Assembly (NCBI GenBank): GCA_025890175.1
Contig: JANPYM010000009.1
Coordinates: 1,303,782-1,367,781, forward strand
Source: Ciborinia camelliae
Taxonomy: Eukaryota > Ascomycota > Leotiomycetes > Helotiales > Sclerotiniaceae
Reading direction: 5' to 3'
Length of the DNA stretch: 64,000 nt
The notes under the pieces are model-generated. The model saw only the letters and a list, made by a program, of their open reading frames with translations. It did no database searches and was not told the origin of the DNA. Both the position numbers and the translations under genes were made by a program. Of the stretch, positions 1-10,083 are shown piece by piece. Position 1 is the stretch's first letter. Each line of letters opens with the position of its first letter.

Positions 1-1066
1 CAAAGAAATTGGACCGAACAACGAACGAGTAGATTGGGTACAAAGGCCCAGAATCATATAATTTCCGCAACCCTAGATCAGAATGACCGTCAATCTCCAA
101 CTAGAAAATTGACATGATCCCCCCTCCACACCTAAACCCCGTATCACAAACCCCGTCACCCTTTCCAAAAAAAGCCGCACCTTTTCCATACTTGAGAGTG
201 AGACCTCAGGTTTTGGTGTCCCGTGGGAAAGGGGGAGGTGATGATAATGGGTAAGATGGATAAGGAGGAGCGACGGAGAAGAAAAGAAAGGTGCCATTGA
301 GAGAAAATCTGCATCCACGCGTGTATTTTGCGAGAATTCTTTTACCTGCTTTACTAACACTTCAAAGTCCTCATCTTCCTCTTTAAATTTATCTTCCCGC
401 TCAACTCCCTCGATTGTAACTCCACGTGGAGATTTTACAATGAGATGGAAATATCGATAATTAAGCGCATTGCAGATGCACAGTGATATAACGATACAGC
501 AGGCTGTGCACCATCATAAGGCGCCACACAATTCTTCCTCATATATATCGTCCCAATCGAGGGGGCTTCAGTGGTGGGTTGTAGTTCTGCGAGTGCCAGT
601 GCGATGCTAGAGTGGATTGCTTGCGTAAGTGTTATTCCCCTTTCTTTACATGCTGATATGATAGATCTTTTTTGGGATGTTGTGAGGAGAATTGCTGCCC
701 GTTATGATTTTTCGGGTGTGGAAGAGTGGGAAGAATATGGGAGATCATTGTGATGTTAGGCATGGAACCAAAGGTGGTGTTGAAGGCGCGTGTTAATGCG
801 AGCTTTGAGCTTTGAGAGGGAGTCGGTGAGTAGGGTATGTTAGCTGCGAGACGGAAGAGAGGGGAGAATCCATAATCGGGGATCGGACTCATAATTGTTG
901 GACTGGGATAGACTAGAAGGTGATTTGTTTGATTGTTTGGAACTGGGAGTGGAGGTCGAGAGGCATTATTAATTTTGCGATATGACCAGTTGATCCACCG
1001 ACCTTTGAGTTCCACTAGTTAGTTCATTAATATAGATGAACTGCAAAGAAGCAAGTAAGGACTTAC
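1..1066 (-). other. Decayed sequence downstream of the first methyltransferase relic
   Basis: This stretch follows the recognisable part of the minus-strand methyltransferase relic. Where the rest of its SAM-binding core and catalytic His region should lie, all frames are interrupted by stops and only vague similarity remains (a KERGI-like segment near 620-650). A minus-strand open frame of 95 codons at 73-360 matches no family I know. I see no convincing intact gene here. A further cluster gene could begin just outside the window on the left. Confidence 0.4.
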
Positions 1067-1910
1067 ATCAACGATAGTTTTACCCTTGAGTTTCCCCCAG
1101 TCATAACTTCTGACGAGGGTTTGTGGTGCCGTTTTGGGATCCTCTTTCTCGCTTTCCATTCCCAATTGAAAAAATCTCGCAAATTTAGGATTCCGGCGAT
1201 GCCAGTCATAGAAGTTGAGTTCAGTATCAAGACCAATTTTGAAAGGGACTTTCTCCGGACCATCACAGCTTCCATGTTTTTCCAGTGCCTCGGGAAGTTG
1301 AACACATGCAAATGGTGGTATTGTCATATCTCATTCCACAATTTCAGCATAGGTGCCTTGTGCTAGGGCTGTGTAGAATCTTGTGTCACAAATAAGAGAA
1401 TTTTCGGGGGACTCTTCAGAAATTTGGAGCTTAAATATTCCGTAGGTTGTGGCATACGCGATGATTCGAAATAGAGTTGTAGCCTCGATGGATACTTTTG
1501 AAGATAGCTCTGAGATTGTGATGGGGTTGTCTAAGGGAACAGCCGATGGAATTCCGAATCGAACGATGGTGCGGGTGGTGCCTAGGTCAAGAGGCTTGAT
1601 AGTAAAGACTTAGCTCTGGCTACACTTTTGGCAAGATACTTACTAGGCCTTGGTTGAGTTCTTTGAGATATTCGATTGGATCATACAACAATTGAGTTAT
1701 GAATTTGATCTTTCCAATCAGTTGCTGGCGGATGTTCTCGATTTCAGGGTTCCATGACTTGCTCTTGGTGGTGGTTGCTATTCCTTGAACCGTCTCGTCT
1801 TCTAATACTGTCTTCTGAACCACATCTGCTAGCATTAGGGCTCGGCTTTGGAGTTCATTACACAAGTCGAGGATTTCCTTTGCGGAACTCCGAGTGAGGA
1901 TCATTTTCAT
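1067..1910 (-). pseudogene. O-methyltransferase-family relic, OMT1 (ETP-cluster type)
   Basis: Two exons are recognisable: 1910-1644, then an intron with GTAAGT donor, then 1594-1067. They encode the N-terminal dimerisation and winged-helix region of a fungal SAM-dependent O-methyltransferase, including a typical substrate-entry segment (LDLGTTRTIVRFGIPSAVPL) and the start of SAM motif I (GKTIVDV). An in-frame TGA at 1331-1333 interrupts exon 2. After motif I the reading collapses: a GTAAGT donor is followed only 26 bases later by a TTTGCAG, too short for an intron, and nothing downstream restores the core. It is divergent to P450-1, and the shared promoter holds a near-match to TCGGN3CCGA. 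In ETP pathways such enzymes methylate O, N or S atoms of the diketopiperazine; which role this one had cannot be told. I call it a pseudogene. Confidence 0.75.
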
Positions 1911-2085
1911 TATGATTTACTTTGTCAACTTATTTGTTATTAGGAAATGGCGATAATTTAAAAAAAAATCAATCAAAAGGTTGAGTTCCAGTTTTTCTTC
2001 TGGGTTGATCTTTACAAGCAGGCCCTTTTTGAAATCTAAATTCAATGCGCACAATGGGTGCTTTCGGAATCTGTATATGTTATTA

Positions 2086-2096
2086 CCGGATTCCGA
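2086..2096. promoter_or_regulatory. Near-match to ETP regulator palindrome (TCGGN3CCGG on minus strand)
   Basis: CCGGATTCCGA differs at one base from TCGGN3CCGA. It lies in the divergent promoter, about 175 bp from the OMT1 start and about 105 bp from the P450-1 start. The assignment rests on similarity to the SirZ/GliZ-type element and on the set of exact copies elsewhere in the cluster. Confidence 0.5.
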
Positions 2097-2201
2097 GAAT
2101 ACCGGCCCAGAATGCTATCGCCACTGAAAGTTTGCAAAAAGACTGAAGCTTTAAAAACGTCAAGCTTCTTAAAATACCAGTCGTTCAAGACAAGACCAAC
2201 T

Positions 2202-4129
2202 ATGGAATTCTCACAGAACTCCTCACTTAATTGTACATCGCTACATGAGACTGCTTCTAGTTGTATTTGGATCTCATATAAGCCCCAAGGGTATGCACGG
2301 TGGTTCTGGCTCTTCATAATCACGACTTCTGCTGCATATTGCTATGGTTATGTTTCCGATAAGATTGACCGGCATGGAAATATACACCCAGTGATCGGAG
2401 ATTCCTCATGGTGGGGTCGACGCTTTTGCTTTTTTGGGATATCTGCAGTGGATATGAATGCGGTTATCTCGGAGGGTTATTACAAGGTGAATTCAAGATC
2501 CAATTCTGCATACTCAATCCGAGGAAGGGGAATCTAACGATATAGACAGTATAGTAAGAATAATCGGATATGGGCGATATGGATATTTGATCAGCTTTTC
2601 TTCGTGTGCCCGCAGTCGATGACGGAAGAATTGAAGAAGTTCCCCCCAGAAAAATTGAGCTTCATGGGAATAGTGGATGGTTTGTTCATGTGGCCTGTTC
2701 ATACGGGCAATACCTTGAAGGAAAAGAATCATATTACAGGATTGAAGAAGTATTTGAGCCCAAACCTTCCTGAGTTTTCTTCAGTATCTCGTTGTGATAT
2801 CAAACTAAAACTAGTGTTACTTTCCAGCTGAGATGACCGGATATCTCGTTGAGAAAGTCGATACTGCTATCAAAGAGCGTTTACTGCCTCCACCAAATGG
2901 CGACGGTCAGCTATATACCCCACGGCTGTATTTACCAACTCAATCATCTCACTATAATCCCAGGTTGGAGAGTTGTGAACACATGGGACGCCATGCTCGA
3001 TATATCTCATCGAATCATGGGCCCGCTCCTAGTAGGGCCCGGGCTTGGTTCCTCTCAAAAGTATATACATCACGCCAGTGAATACACTAAAACAATACCC
3101 GTATGGACCGCTATGAAATCTATGCTACCACCAAGCCTCCGCGCTGTTTCGTTTTGGATTCTCCCAATTGGTAAAACGATTCGTCATCATCTTCGCGAAA
3201 CTAAACGACTCGTTGTACCTGAAATCAAACGCCTAATTGAGACAACTCCTGTAGATGGTACACCGTTCTCGATGTTGGAGGGTTTGATCAAACTAGCGCT
3301 GCGTCTCGATAGAAAGGAAGATCTGGATGAGATTTTGAACCAGATTCTCTTCATTTTATTCGCGGGTGCAGATCTCATCGCTGTTGTTTTATGTCAGTTA
3401 ATATATCGTGTCCTTGCACATCCAGAATATATACCAGAACTGCAAGCTGAGATCGAAACCGCATTGAGAGATTCCCCGAGCCAGACTTGGGATAAAAATA
3501 CACTGGAAAAAATGCCGAAGCTAGATAGTTTCATCCGGGAAACCTTGAGACTTAGTCCTCCGATTAGTTGTGGGTCATATCTCTAACTCTTAGGTCATCT
3601 CATCATCTCGGCCTTCTTTTTAAAATCATCACGAGTTACTGATTATGATGAATGGTAATATAGGTACGGTACAGCGTAAAGCTATGCAAGATGTTCAACT
3701 ATCGAATGGTGTGCTGTTGAAAACTGGAAGTAACGTCATGCTTCCAACACATGCCATTCTCCGTGATCCGGATATCTACGAGAAACCCGAAACATTCAAC
3801 CCATATCGGTTTGTTGGTACAGATAAGGATGATAGTCGAATTGGAACGGTAACGCAGACAGCGGATTATTCCATGTATGTATTGTTCATCACAACTACTC
3901 TTGTTTTGAGGGTACCATTTTCGAAGACTAATCAAAAGAATTCCGCAGATCTGGATATGGAGCACAATCTTGCCCGGGTAGGTTCTTTGGGGTGGCGACA
4001 GCGAAGTTGTTAATGGAGTGGGACTTTAGATTTGTGCCTGGGAGAAGGGGAAAGCCGGTAGATGGTAGCAGAGTGGTGCAGGGGATGCCAAATTTAGACA
4101 CATTTGTAGGGTTTAGGAAGAGGAGGTGA
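2202..4129 (+). CDS. Cytochrome P450 (P450-1), ETP-cluster tailoring oxidase
   Basis: Six exons (2202-2486, 2550-2783, 2833-2905, 2964-3569, 3664-3874, 3949-4129) join in frame to 529 codons, normal for a fungal microsomal P450. A hydrophobic N-terminal anchor (WFWLFIITTSAAYCYGYV) follows about 30 residues. The K-helix ETLR (ExxR) and the haem loop SGYGAQSCPGR are present, with the Cys codon at 3971-3973. The I-helix reads FAGADLIAV and lacks the usual threonine. P450-2 at 17-19 kb is a paralogue with exons of 234, 606 and 211 nt of exactly the same length. It probably oxidises the diketopiperazine or an amino-acid side chain, an inference from context. The start at 2202 places the anchor normally; an upstream in-frame ATG at 2112 is possible. 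The third-exon boundary is the least certain. No interrupting stop was seen. Confidence 0.85.
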
Positions 4130-5362
4130 ATGGAGTGAAGGGAAGTGGGCCAAAGAGGACAGAAGCCAATGCAGATATTGTAAGCGAGGCAGGAGGAAGA
4201 AAAGATGGAGTGATGTAGAAGGTAGGTCGAGATTTTTGGCTTATGGTACCTAGGCGTCCATAATGTTGTTTGTGTTGTGCTTGTCATGTGTGATGGATGA
4301 TATTTTGATTTTATTACACGTGTGTTCCTTACACTCCATAGTACGGCAGCAATAATCTACCCTCCCTCCCCTCTTCTTCCTCTCCATTCCAATTTTCCTT
4401 AAGAGTTTTGTCTTCATCACCCACCCCATCCCCCCTTCCCCAAACCTTCGCATGAATACAATCATGATACCACCACATCCCTAGCACTACCATCTTCACC
4501 AGAAATGCCACCCACTTGGGTGCTCTTCCATTTCTTTCCACCGTTCCATGTATCAATTTCTCTATGCAGCTCATAACTGGGAGGGAGTAGCGAGAAGGTG
4601 GGTTGTAAGGTTGGAGAGAGCTGTAGATTTACTAAGGATGGAATACAAATTCTTTCTTACCATGGCACAATCCGAGTGGCTACATTACAGTTCCAATACG
4701 CATGGTAAACTTTCCATGATTATGATACTGTATCAAGATTAAATCCCCGGTTCGAGAACATTCTTTCTCCATCTCATGATACAGTGGGTAATCCCAGAAC
4801 GTTCTTTTCAACCATCCAAGGTTTCAGGGACTAGAAAGCTTCAATTTCTTAGTTACTCGGTACTTGGCACCACAGTTAACAGCAAATTGCCAAGGCATTC
4901 TTCGTCCTTGTGAGGTTAGCTTCAAGTTTGTATTTGATCGATCTTCTTTGATTTTAGGATGCGCTTATTGGGGCTGTCAATATTCAGCCTATGTACCTGT
5001 GACTTGACGATTATATATGTTCGAATGAAAGGTGTGTATCAATCCATCCTGCTGTTTCAAAGTCGTGTGATCTCATTAATGTGGGGGTTGAGGAACTTTC
5101 GATCGACACACAAGGATCTTGTCCTCCTCAATTTCACTGTTCATTCCCGACATAGTGCATCTGGCAGCCTTGAAAAATTATACCATCGCAGTACGGCAGG
5201 CTTATGAAAATTGACCATTTAAGGCACTATCGATCAAGTTTTGTTGCAACTCAAAACGACCAATAAAGGGACAATCCTATGTCTTTTCTCAGAAAATAAA
5301 ACCCAGCCAATAGCGGAGTTTGTCCTAACCTGGCAAAGCTGCAACTTCAATTCTGTGGTATA
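4130..5362. other. Intergenic, no gene seen
   Basis: Between P450-1 and OMT2. Only short open frames without family resemblance or supporting splice structure are present. It carries the 3' region of P450-1 and the promoter of OMT2. Confidence 0.6.
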
Positions 5363-5373
5363 TCGGAAACCGA
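5363..5373. promoter_or_regulatory. Exact TCGGN3CCGA palindrome upstream of OMT2
   Basis: TCGGAAACCGA lies about 100 bp upstream of the OMT2 ATG. It matches perfectly the inverted repeat reported for zinc-cluster regulators of ETP clusters (SirZ/GliZ type). Confidence 0.75.
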
Positions 5374-5470
5374 GGTGCTAATCGACATGAACAATATAAG
5401 ACTTTGACTTCAACACTTGCTGAAAACGATTTTCAAAAAGGTCAGCAGGTAGCGACTTATTCCCCACAGC

Positions 5471-6758
5471 ATGGAATCTTTACTAAAGGAACTGAATATT
5501 ACATTACAGAATGCCGCTAATGTACTACATGGCCCCATGGAAAGTGAGTGATTGAGATCCCTCCAGAGCGGAGACGCACTGCCTGATAGGTCAACCTCTC
5601 GTCTAGCCATACAGACGATTGACTTAATGGATAACATTCAGCCCATGCTACAACCACCTTCATTGATTCTGGCAGAGAGTTTTCTTGGTAAGAAACCGGC
5701 AACAATACAGGAACGAGTGATTATATTCTAACAATATCGAATAGCATATATCGATACAAAATGTCTATGGGCGGTTGTGTCGAACAACATACCTGATATA
5801 TTGTCTTCTGGCCCTCTTACCGTCAATCAGCTCGCTACTCTTACCAGTCTCCAACCGCCTCGTCTACGTCAAGTAATGCGGGTACTACACAACAATGGAA
5901 TCTTCCACTATAGCTCAGAGGCCGATTGCTATAGCAACAGCCCTGCTTCGGAGCTGCTGAAGAAAAATCATTGGACACGGTGGCACCAGTGGCACCAGTG
6001 GACAGAAATGTACGGGAATGAGTTTTATGACATGTGTCGAGCACTACCTGCAGCGATAAAGGAAGGGGAGACACGAACTGCGGCCCAAATTCATTACAAA
6101 ACAAACAAAAGTTTATTCGAATTCTTGGCTGAGATCGACCGGGAGAAAAAGTTTAATCGAACTTTGGGTGGTGGCGCGGTAGCCCAGGCACCTGGGATGA
6201 TTGCTGATTATGATTGGGCGTTTCTTGATGATGTAACACTTCTTGGTATTGGAGGTGGTGGGGGAGATTTCATTGCTTCTCTACTAAGGCAATACTCAAA
6301 ATTGAGAGGCGGGATCCTCGAATTGAAATGTTTGATCGATCTCGTCACTCCATTTTTTAAGGATAGAGAAGGTAAATTTTTTGATGTTGCTTCTCGAATG
6401 CTGCATTTCCACGTGGGCAATTTCATGAAAGAAGTCCCAACTTACCAGGTATATACCATGAAATGGTGCCTTCACAACTGGAATGATGAAGATGTCATTA
6501 TAATTCTGTCCCAATGTGCGCAGGACAATCAAAGAAGGTCCCAAAAGTCGCCTTGTCATTATTGACTCCATTCTATCCGATGGCCGTAGCGGAAGAATCA
6601 CTCGATACGGAGATATCACAATGATGGTGGCTGCGAATAGCCGCGAAAGAACGGCTGCGGAATGGATTAAGTTAGCTGAAAGGAGCGGATGGAAAGTGGA
6701 TCATATTTCCCCACTGCGAAATGCTTGGGTGGCAGTGATCGATTTGAGACCTTGCTAA
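5471..6758 (+). pseudogene. O-methyltransferase OMT2, broken by a stop and a frameshift
   Basis: The exons are 5471-5687 and 5745-6758, separated by a GTAAGA...TAG intron. The product is a fungal class I SAM-dependent O-methyltransferase: winged-helix N-terminus, SAM motif I (LLGIGGGGGDF), and the catalytic region KWCLHNWNDED, in which His is the general base. An in-frame TGA at 5549-5551 stops translation 26 codons after the ATG. A one-base shift at about 6509-6512 (CCC run) separates the catalytic helix from the C-terminal 80 codons, which end at TAA 6756-6758. A later start could bypass the TGA but not the shift. The shift lies in a homopolymer and could be a sequencing error; the TGA is harder to explain that way. 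An exact regulator palindrome precedes it. Confidence 0.78.
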
Positions 6759-7020
6759 GGCCGAAACAACGAAATTTGTATCTAGAGTAGTTCATCCTCA
6801 AGTAGAAACGTTGACAGCCCAGGGGCCTAGAGTCTAGGGACAATCTATACATTTCAGGTGACAACTTCGTGCATTTTACTTTCTGGCGCATCATCGAAGA
6901 GACACACTACTGTAGATGACTCCAATACTGAGCGAACTAACCCAAGTATGGATATCCAGCGTCAATTCAAAGTTTGACGGAGGTACCTTAGCTGGCCGAG
7001 ATTGGTATAATCTTGACTGT
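6759..7020. other. Short intergenic region, GNAT promoter
   Basis: No gene is visible. It leads into the exact palindrome at 7021 that precedes the acetyltransferase gene. Confidence 0.5.
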
Positions 7021-7031
7021 TCGGATGCCGA
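7021..7031. promoter_or_regulatory. Exact TCGGN3CCGA palindrome upstream of the GNAT gene
   Basis: TCGGATGCCGA lies about 165 bp upstream of the acetyltransferase ATG. The exact inverted repeat places this gene, which is not standard in ETP clusters, under the presumed cluster regulator. Confidence 0.75.
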
Positions 7032-7193
7032 ATGGATGGCTCCAATATCCTGTTCAAGGAATCGCCATAACAGAGCATGTTGATAAAATGGGTTTCTCAA
7101 TTTCAATGTGAGATTTTTTGAAGAATTTCTGTTCTCATCAACGAAAACTTCTGTGCTTATTAAAGCCCTGAATCGACATCAGACTGATTGATA

Positions 7194-8071
7194 ATGGCGA
7201 ACGACGATTCTTCAACCAAGTCAGGTATTGCGGATGAGGTGTTCAAAATCCGGCGTCCAGTTCCTTCTGAAATTCCAGATCTGGGGGTACTCTTGATACC
7301 TTTGATCACGAAAGGTGATTTTGGGGATGATTTGATATTTGGCGATCTAGAGATTGAGGAATATCTAAACTGGTTCCTACCAAGAGCTTTGGTAGACTCG
7401 AAATGCATATTTTACGTCCTCGAATTTTGTCCCCAAAGTTCCTTTCGAAACTATGAACCCAAAATCATCGGCTGCTTCTATATTCGTCTCGACGGTGACT
7501 TACGACCTCCGCCCCATTCTCAAAGTAGGTGGACATCGCTGATGCAGCACTGGACTAGATCGAAACTCAGAAGCTAATGATATATGCGACAGGCCTCGCC
7601 ATGCTCAAGCTTCGAGCATACAATGCCCTGGGAGACGTTCAAATCTGGCCAAATAAGCAGGCCGCAGAAGTCCACCGACGGTTCATGGATGTGCTTGACA
7701 GGCAAATCGGTATTCGGCGGGGTGATAAATCTCCTCCAAGTAGTGGCGGACATCTGTATTTCTTGATTGTACAAGAGAGTTTTCGCGGGGTCGGTTTGGG
7801 GTCGAGGATGCTGAATTGGGCCATTGAACTTGCAAATGAATGTCGCGTTACCAATCTAGATTTCGTGGGTGGTCTTAGAGACGGGATTTGTACAGAAGAG
7901 CGGATTTGTGGAGAAAGGCTATCCTTTAAAAGGGGGTGGTATGAGACTTTCTGTCCTGCAGCTTGTATGAGACTGAGCAATTGTATGTGTAGATGTGAAT
8001 TGGTCTACAGGAGTGATTATGTAAGGTATTTTAGGGTCAATGCAGTACAAGTAACCTTAACCTTATTCTGA
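7194..8071 (+). CDS. GNAT-family N-acetyltransferase
   Basis: Two exons (7194-7524 and 7593-8071) with a GTAGGT donor, a GCTAATG branch-like site and a CAG acceptor give 269 codons in one frame. The C-terminal half has the GNAT core: a beta-strand (LYFLIVQESFRG) followed by the acetyl-CoA pyrophosphate loop R-G-V-G-L-G and helix SRMLNWAIELA, then a second acceptor strand (NLDFVGG). GNAT enzymes move an acyl group from acyl-CoA to an amine. Candidate substrates here are a biosynthetic intermediate or a cysteine/cysteinyl adduct; this is inference. It converges on the C-S lyase gene with 62 bp between stops. The C-terminus after about residue 240 looks atypical and may be extended. Confidence 0.75.
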
Positions 8072-8133
8072 CGCGCCCTGGACCTTGCGCAATTGCTACC
8101 TAGTACTTTTTCAAATTGTATCTGTTAAGATTG

Positions 8134-9671
8134 TTATAATGTGAAAGATGTAGAATTAGTTAAGTGGCAAAAGCTATGATAATAGCTTTTGCTGATTAAT
8201 CCCTTAATAATAGGGATTACTAATCTAACTAATCTAATTACTAAAAAAGGGGGGTCACATGAAGGGGTAACAGTATCTCTCTCAAACCTCTCTATACCAA
8301 CTATCAACCTGATCAATGCCTTCTTTAATTCCCTCTGAGGTATTGCAAAACTCAGTCGATACCAACCTGGCTTAAATGATGCGTACGATTTGCCTTGGCT
8401 GACAATGATTCTTTGCGTCTCAATTGCCTTGGCCAACTGAGCTTCTTCATCCCAAGTCTTCACTCTCTTCGAGAGCTTTCCCCAAACGAATATTCCGGAA
8501 GATGCTGGGTAATATTGAATATCATGATCGCGGAAGACGGCTGATATAGTCGCGTAGGCCGTTGCAAGACGAGTTCTATTGAGACTCATTACCTTTGACA
8601 GGTATGCTTTATTCACGAGCAACTTTTTCGCAGACAATGATGTGAGACACGATACTTGGGTATTTGAAGTCGCCGCGACTCCAATGACGGCATCTTTGTT
8701 TCTGCTGATAAAGACACCCTAGTATTTAGCTATTAGCTATGCAGCCCACATTTATCTCCAAAATTTGTAAATCATACGTACAAGCCGAAGCCCGTTGCAG
8801 CAGAAGTCTTTGCTGACACCCCAGATAACGTGTAACCTCGTAAGTGAAACTCCCAACTTCTTCAAATCAAGGTCTAGCATTGATGTGAAGGGTACAACGT
8901 CATTGTCTTCGCGTGTTTCGTGCTTCGAGAGGGAATATATCTCATCTGATAGCAAATGTAGATCATTATTTTCGCAGAATTTGGCGATTTCACAAAGAGC
9001 TTTTCGAGTATAGCATTGGCCAAGTGGATTGTGTGGATTGCAAATGATGACCCCTTTTATCCATTCTTGTGACTTTGTGAGTGCTTGCTGCAGGTAGTGC
9101 ACAATTCCTTCGTTGAACAAAGCTTCATCCGGGGCGTGTATGGGAACTATTTTTACTTTCGGTTGGTTTCGAAACTGAAAGTGGAAGCCACCTAACCATT
9201 ACTTTTGTTAGTACTGGTTGAATTGAGTTGTGGTAATTTCTTACTCCAAAATGGCGCCATTACCAACATGGCATCTGTAATTAGGAAAGACTCAAGAATG
9301 GCGCCGCATCCGGGTCCGACACATATGTTCGAAGATTCAACTTTTTGAGACGGCGAAAAATGGATGTTTATGAAGTCGACCGGGGATTCTATAAGCTCCG
9401 GGTCTCCAGTGAAGCCTTTTTGGTAAGATAGATCCTTGGTACAAAATATCAGATGCAGAAGAAAATTGCTGGATCACGGAACATTCACTTTTGGTGAGGG
9501 ATTTCTGTAAACGGCTCTACGAAAGAAGCATACAAGCTTATCGCGCACCAGCCAATTCTCAGCTGTACCTAAATCTGTCAGTGGGATTGTAGAACATTTC
9601 TGAGCCAGCTGAAGTTTGATTATTGGTAGGATGAATCCCAAGCTTTCTTTGATGCGATTTGAGAGACTCAT
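8134..9671 (-). CDS. gliI: ACC-synthase-like PLP enzyme, GliI/SirI-type C-S lyase
   Basis: Four exons (9671-9489, 9434-9245, 9191-8782, 8718-8134) join to 455 codons without interruption. Family motifs are present: LGTAENWLVRDKL near the N-terminus, CNPHNPLGQCY, the pyridine-binding LLSDEIYSLSKH, the Schiff-base lysine in WGVSKDFCCNGLR, and GWYRLSFAIP near the end. In gliotoxin biosynthesis GliI cleaves C-S bonds of the bis-cysteinyl intermediate to expose the dithiol. The loop after GAILESF is a few residues shorter than usual, and SKDFCC replaces the usual SKDFG. Both are odd but leave the catalytic Lys intact. The gene is divergent to the NRPS; their 410-bp promoter has one exact and one near palindrome. 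ACC-synthase-like aminotransferases outside ETP clusters are the alternative, but context argues against that. Confidence 0.88.
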
Positions 9672-9801
9672 ATTGCTAGCATGAGAGGTGCTTCCGTTGC
9701 TGCGAATATGAATTTTAGGATCAAATTGCCATTAGAACTTGAGCAAGGGCTCTCTTAACACGGCACATCTGCTTTGAATTTTACTTTTCTCGTGTCAAAT
9801 A

Positions 9802-9812
9802 TCGGCTCCCGA
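9802..9812. promoter_or_regulatory. Exact TCGGN3CCGA palindrome in the C-S lyase/NRPS divergent promoter
   Basis: TCGGCTCCCGA lies 131 bp upstream of the C-S lyase start and about 270 bp upstream of the NRPS start. It could serve both genes. Confidence 0.75.
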
Positions 9813-9915
9813 GTACCTCCTGGCCTGTCAACGATCTCTGGGTATCAACAGAATAGCCTCCACAAAAACGGGGTAAAACGGTCACTATTTGGGTCGTCCT
9901 AGATAAAAGCCGTTT

Positions 9916-9926
9916 CCGGTGGCCGA
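9916..9926. promoter_or_regulatory. Near-match palindrome in the same divergent promoter
   Basis: CCGGTGGCCGA has one mismatch to TCGGN3CCGA and sits 158 bp upstream of the NRPS ATG. It is the same one-mismatch class as the sites at 2086 and 31139. Confidence 0.5.
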
Positions 9927-10083
9927 CTATCACGTCCGGGAAAGTAGTCAAGCTATATAGTTGGTTTGAGTCATCTTATCGAACATCTTCTGATTTGATA
10001 GATAGAGAAGTCATCTACTAAATGCCATCTATTGAACCCTCTATCAAACGTCATTGATCACACGTCACCTATTGCCACCTGCA

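Noticed and set aside
1041..1066. A second intron in OMT1
   Set aside because: The donor and acceptor are only 26 bp apart, too short to splice, and the downstream frame does not continue the methyltransferase.
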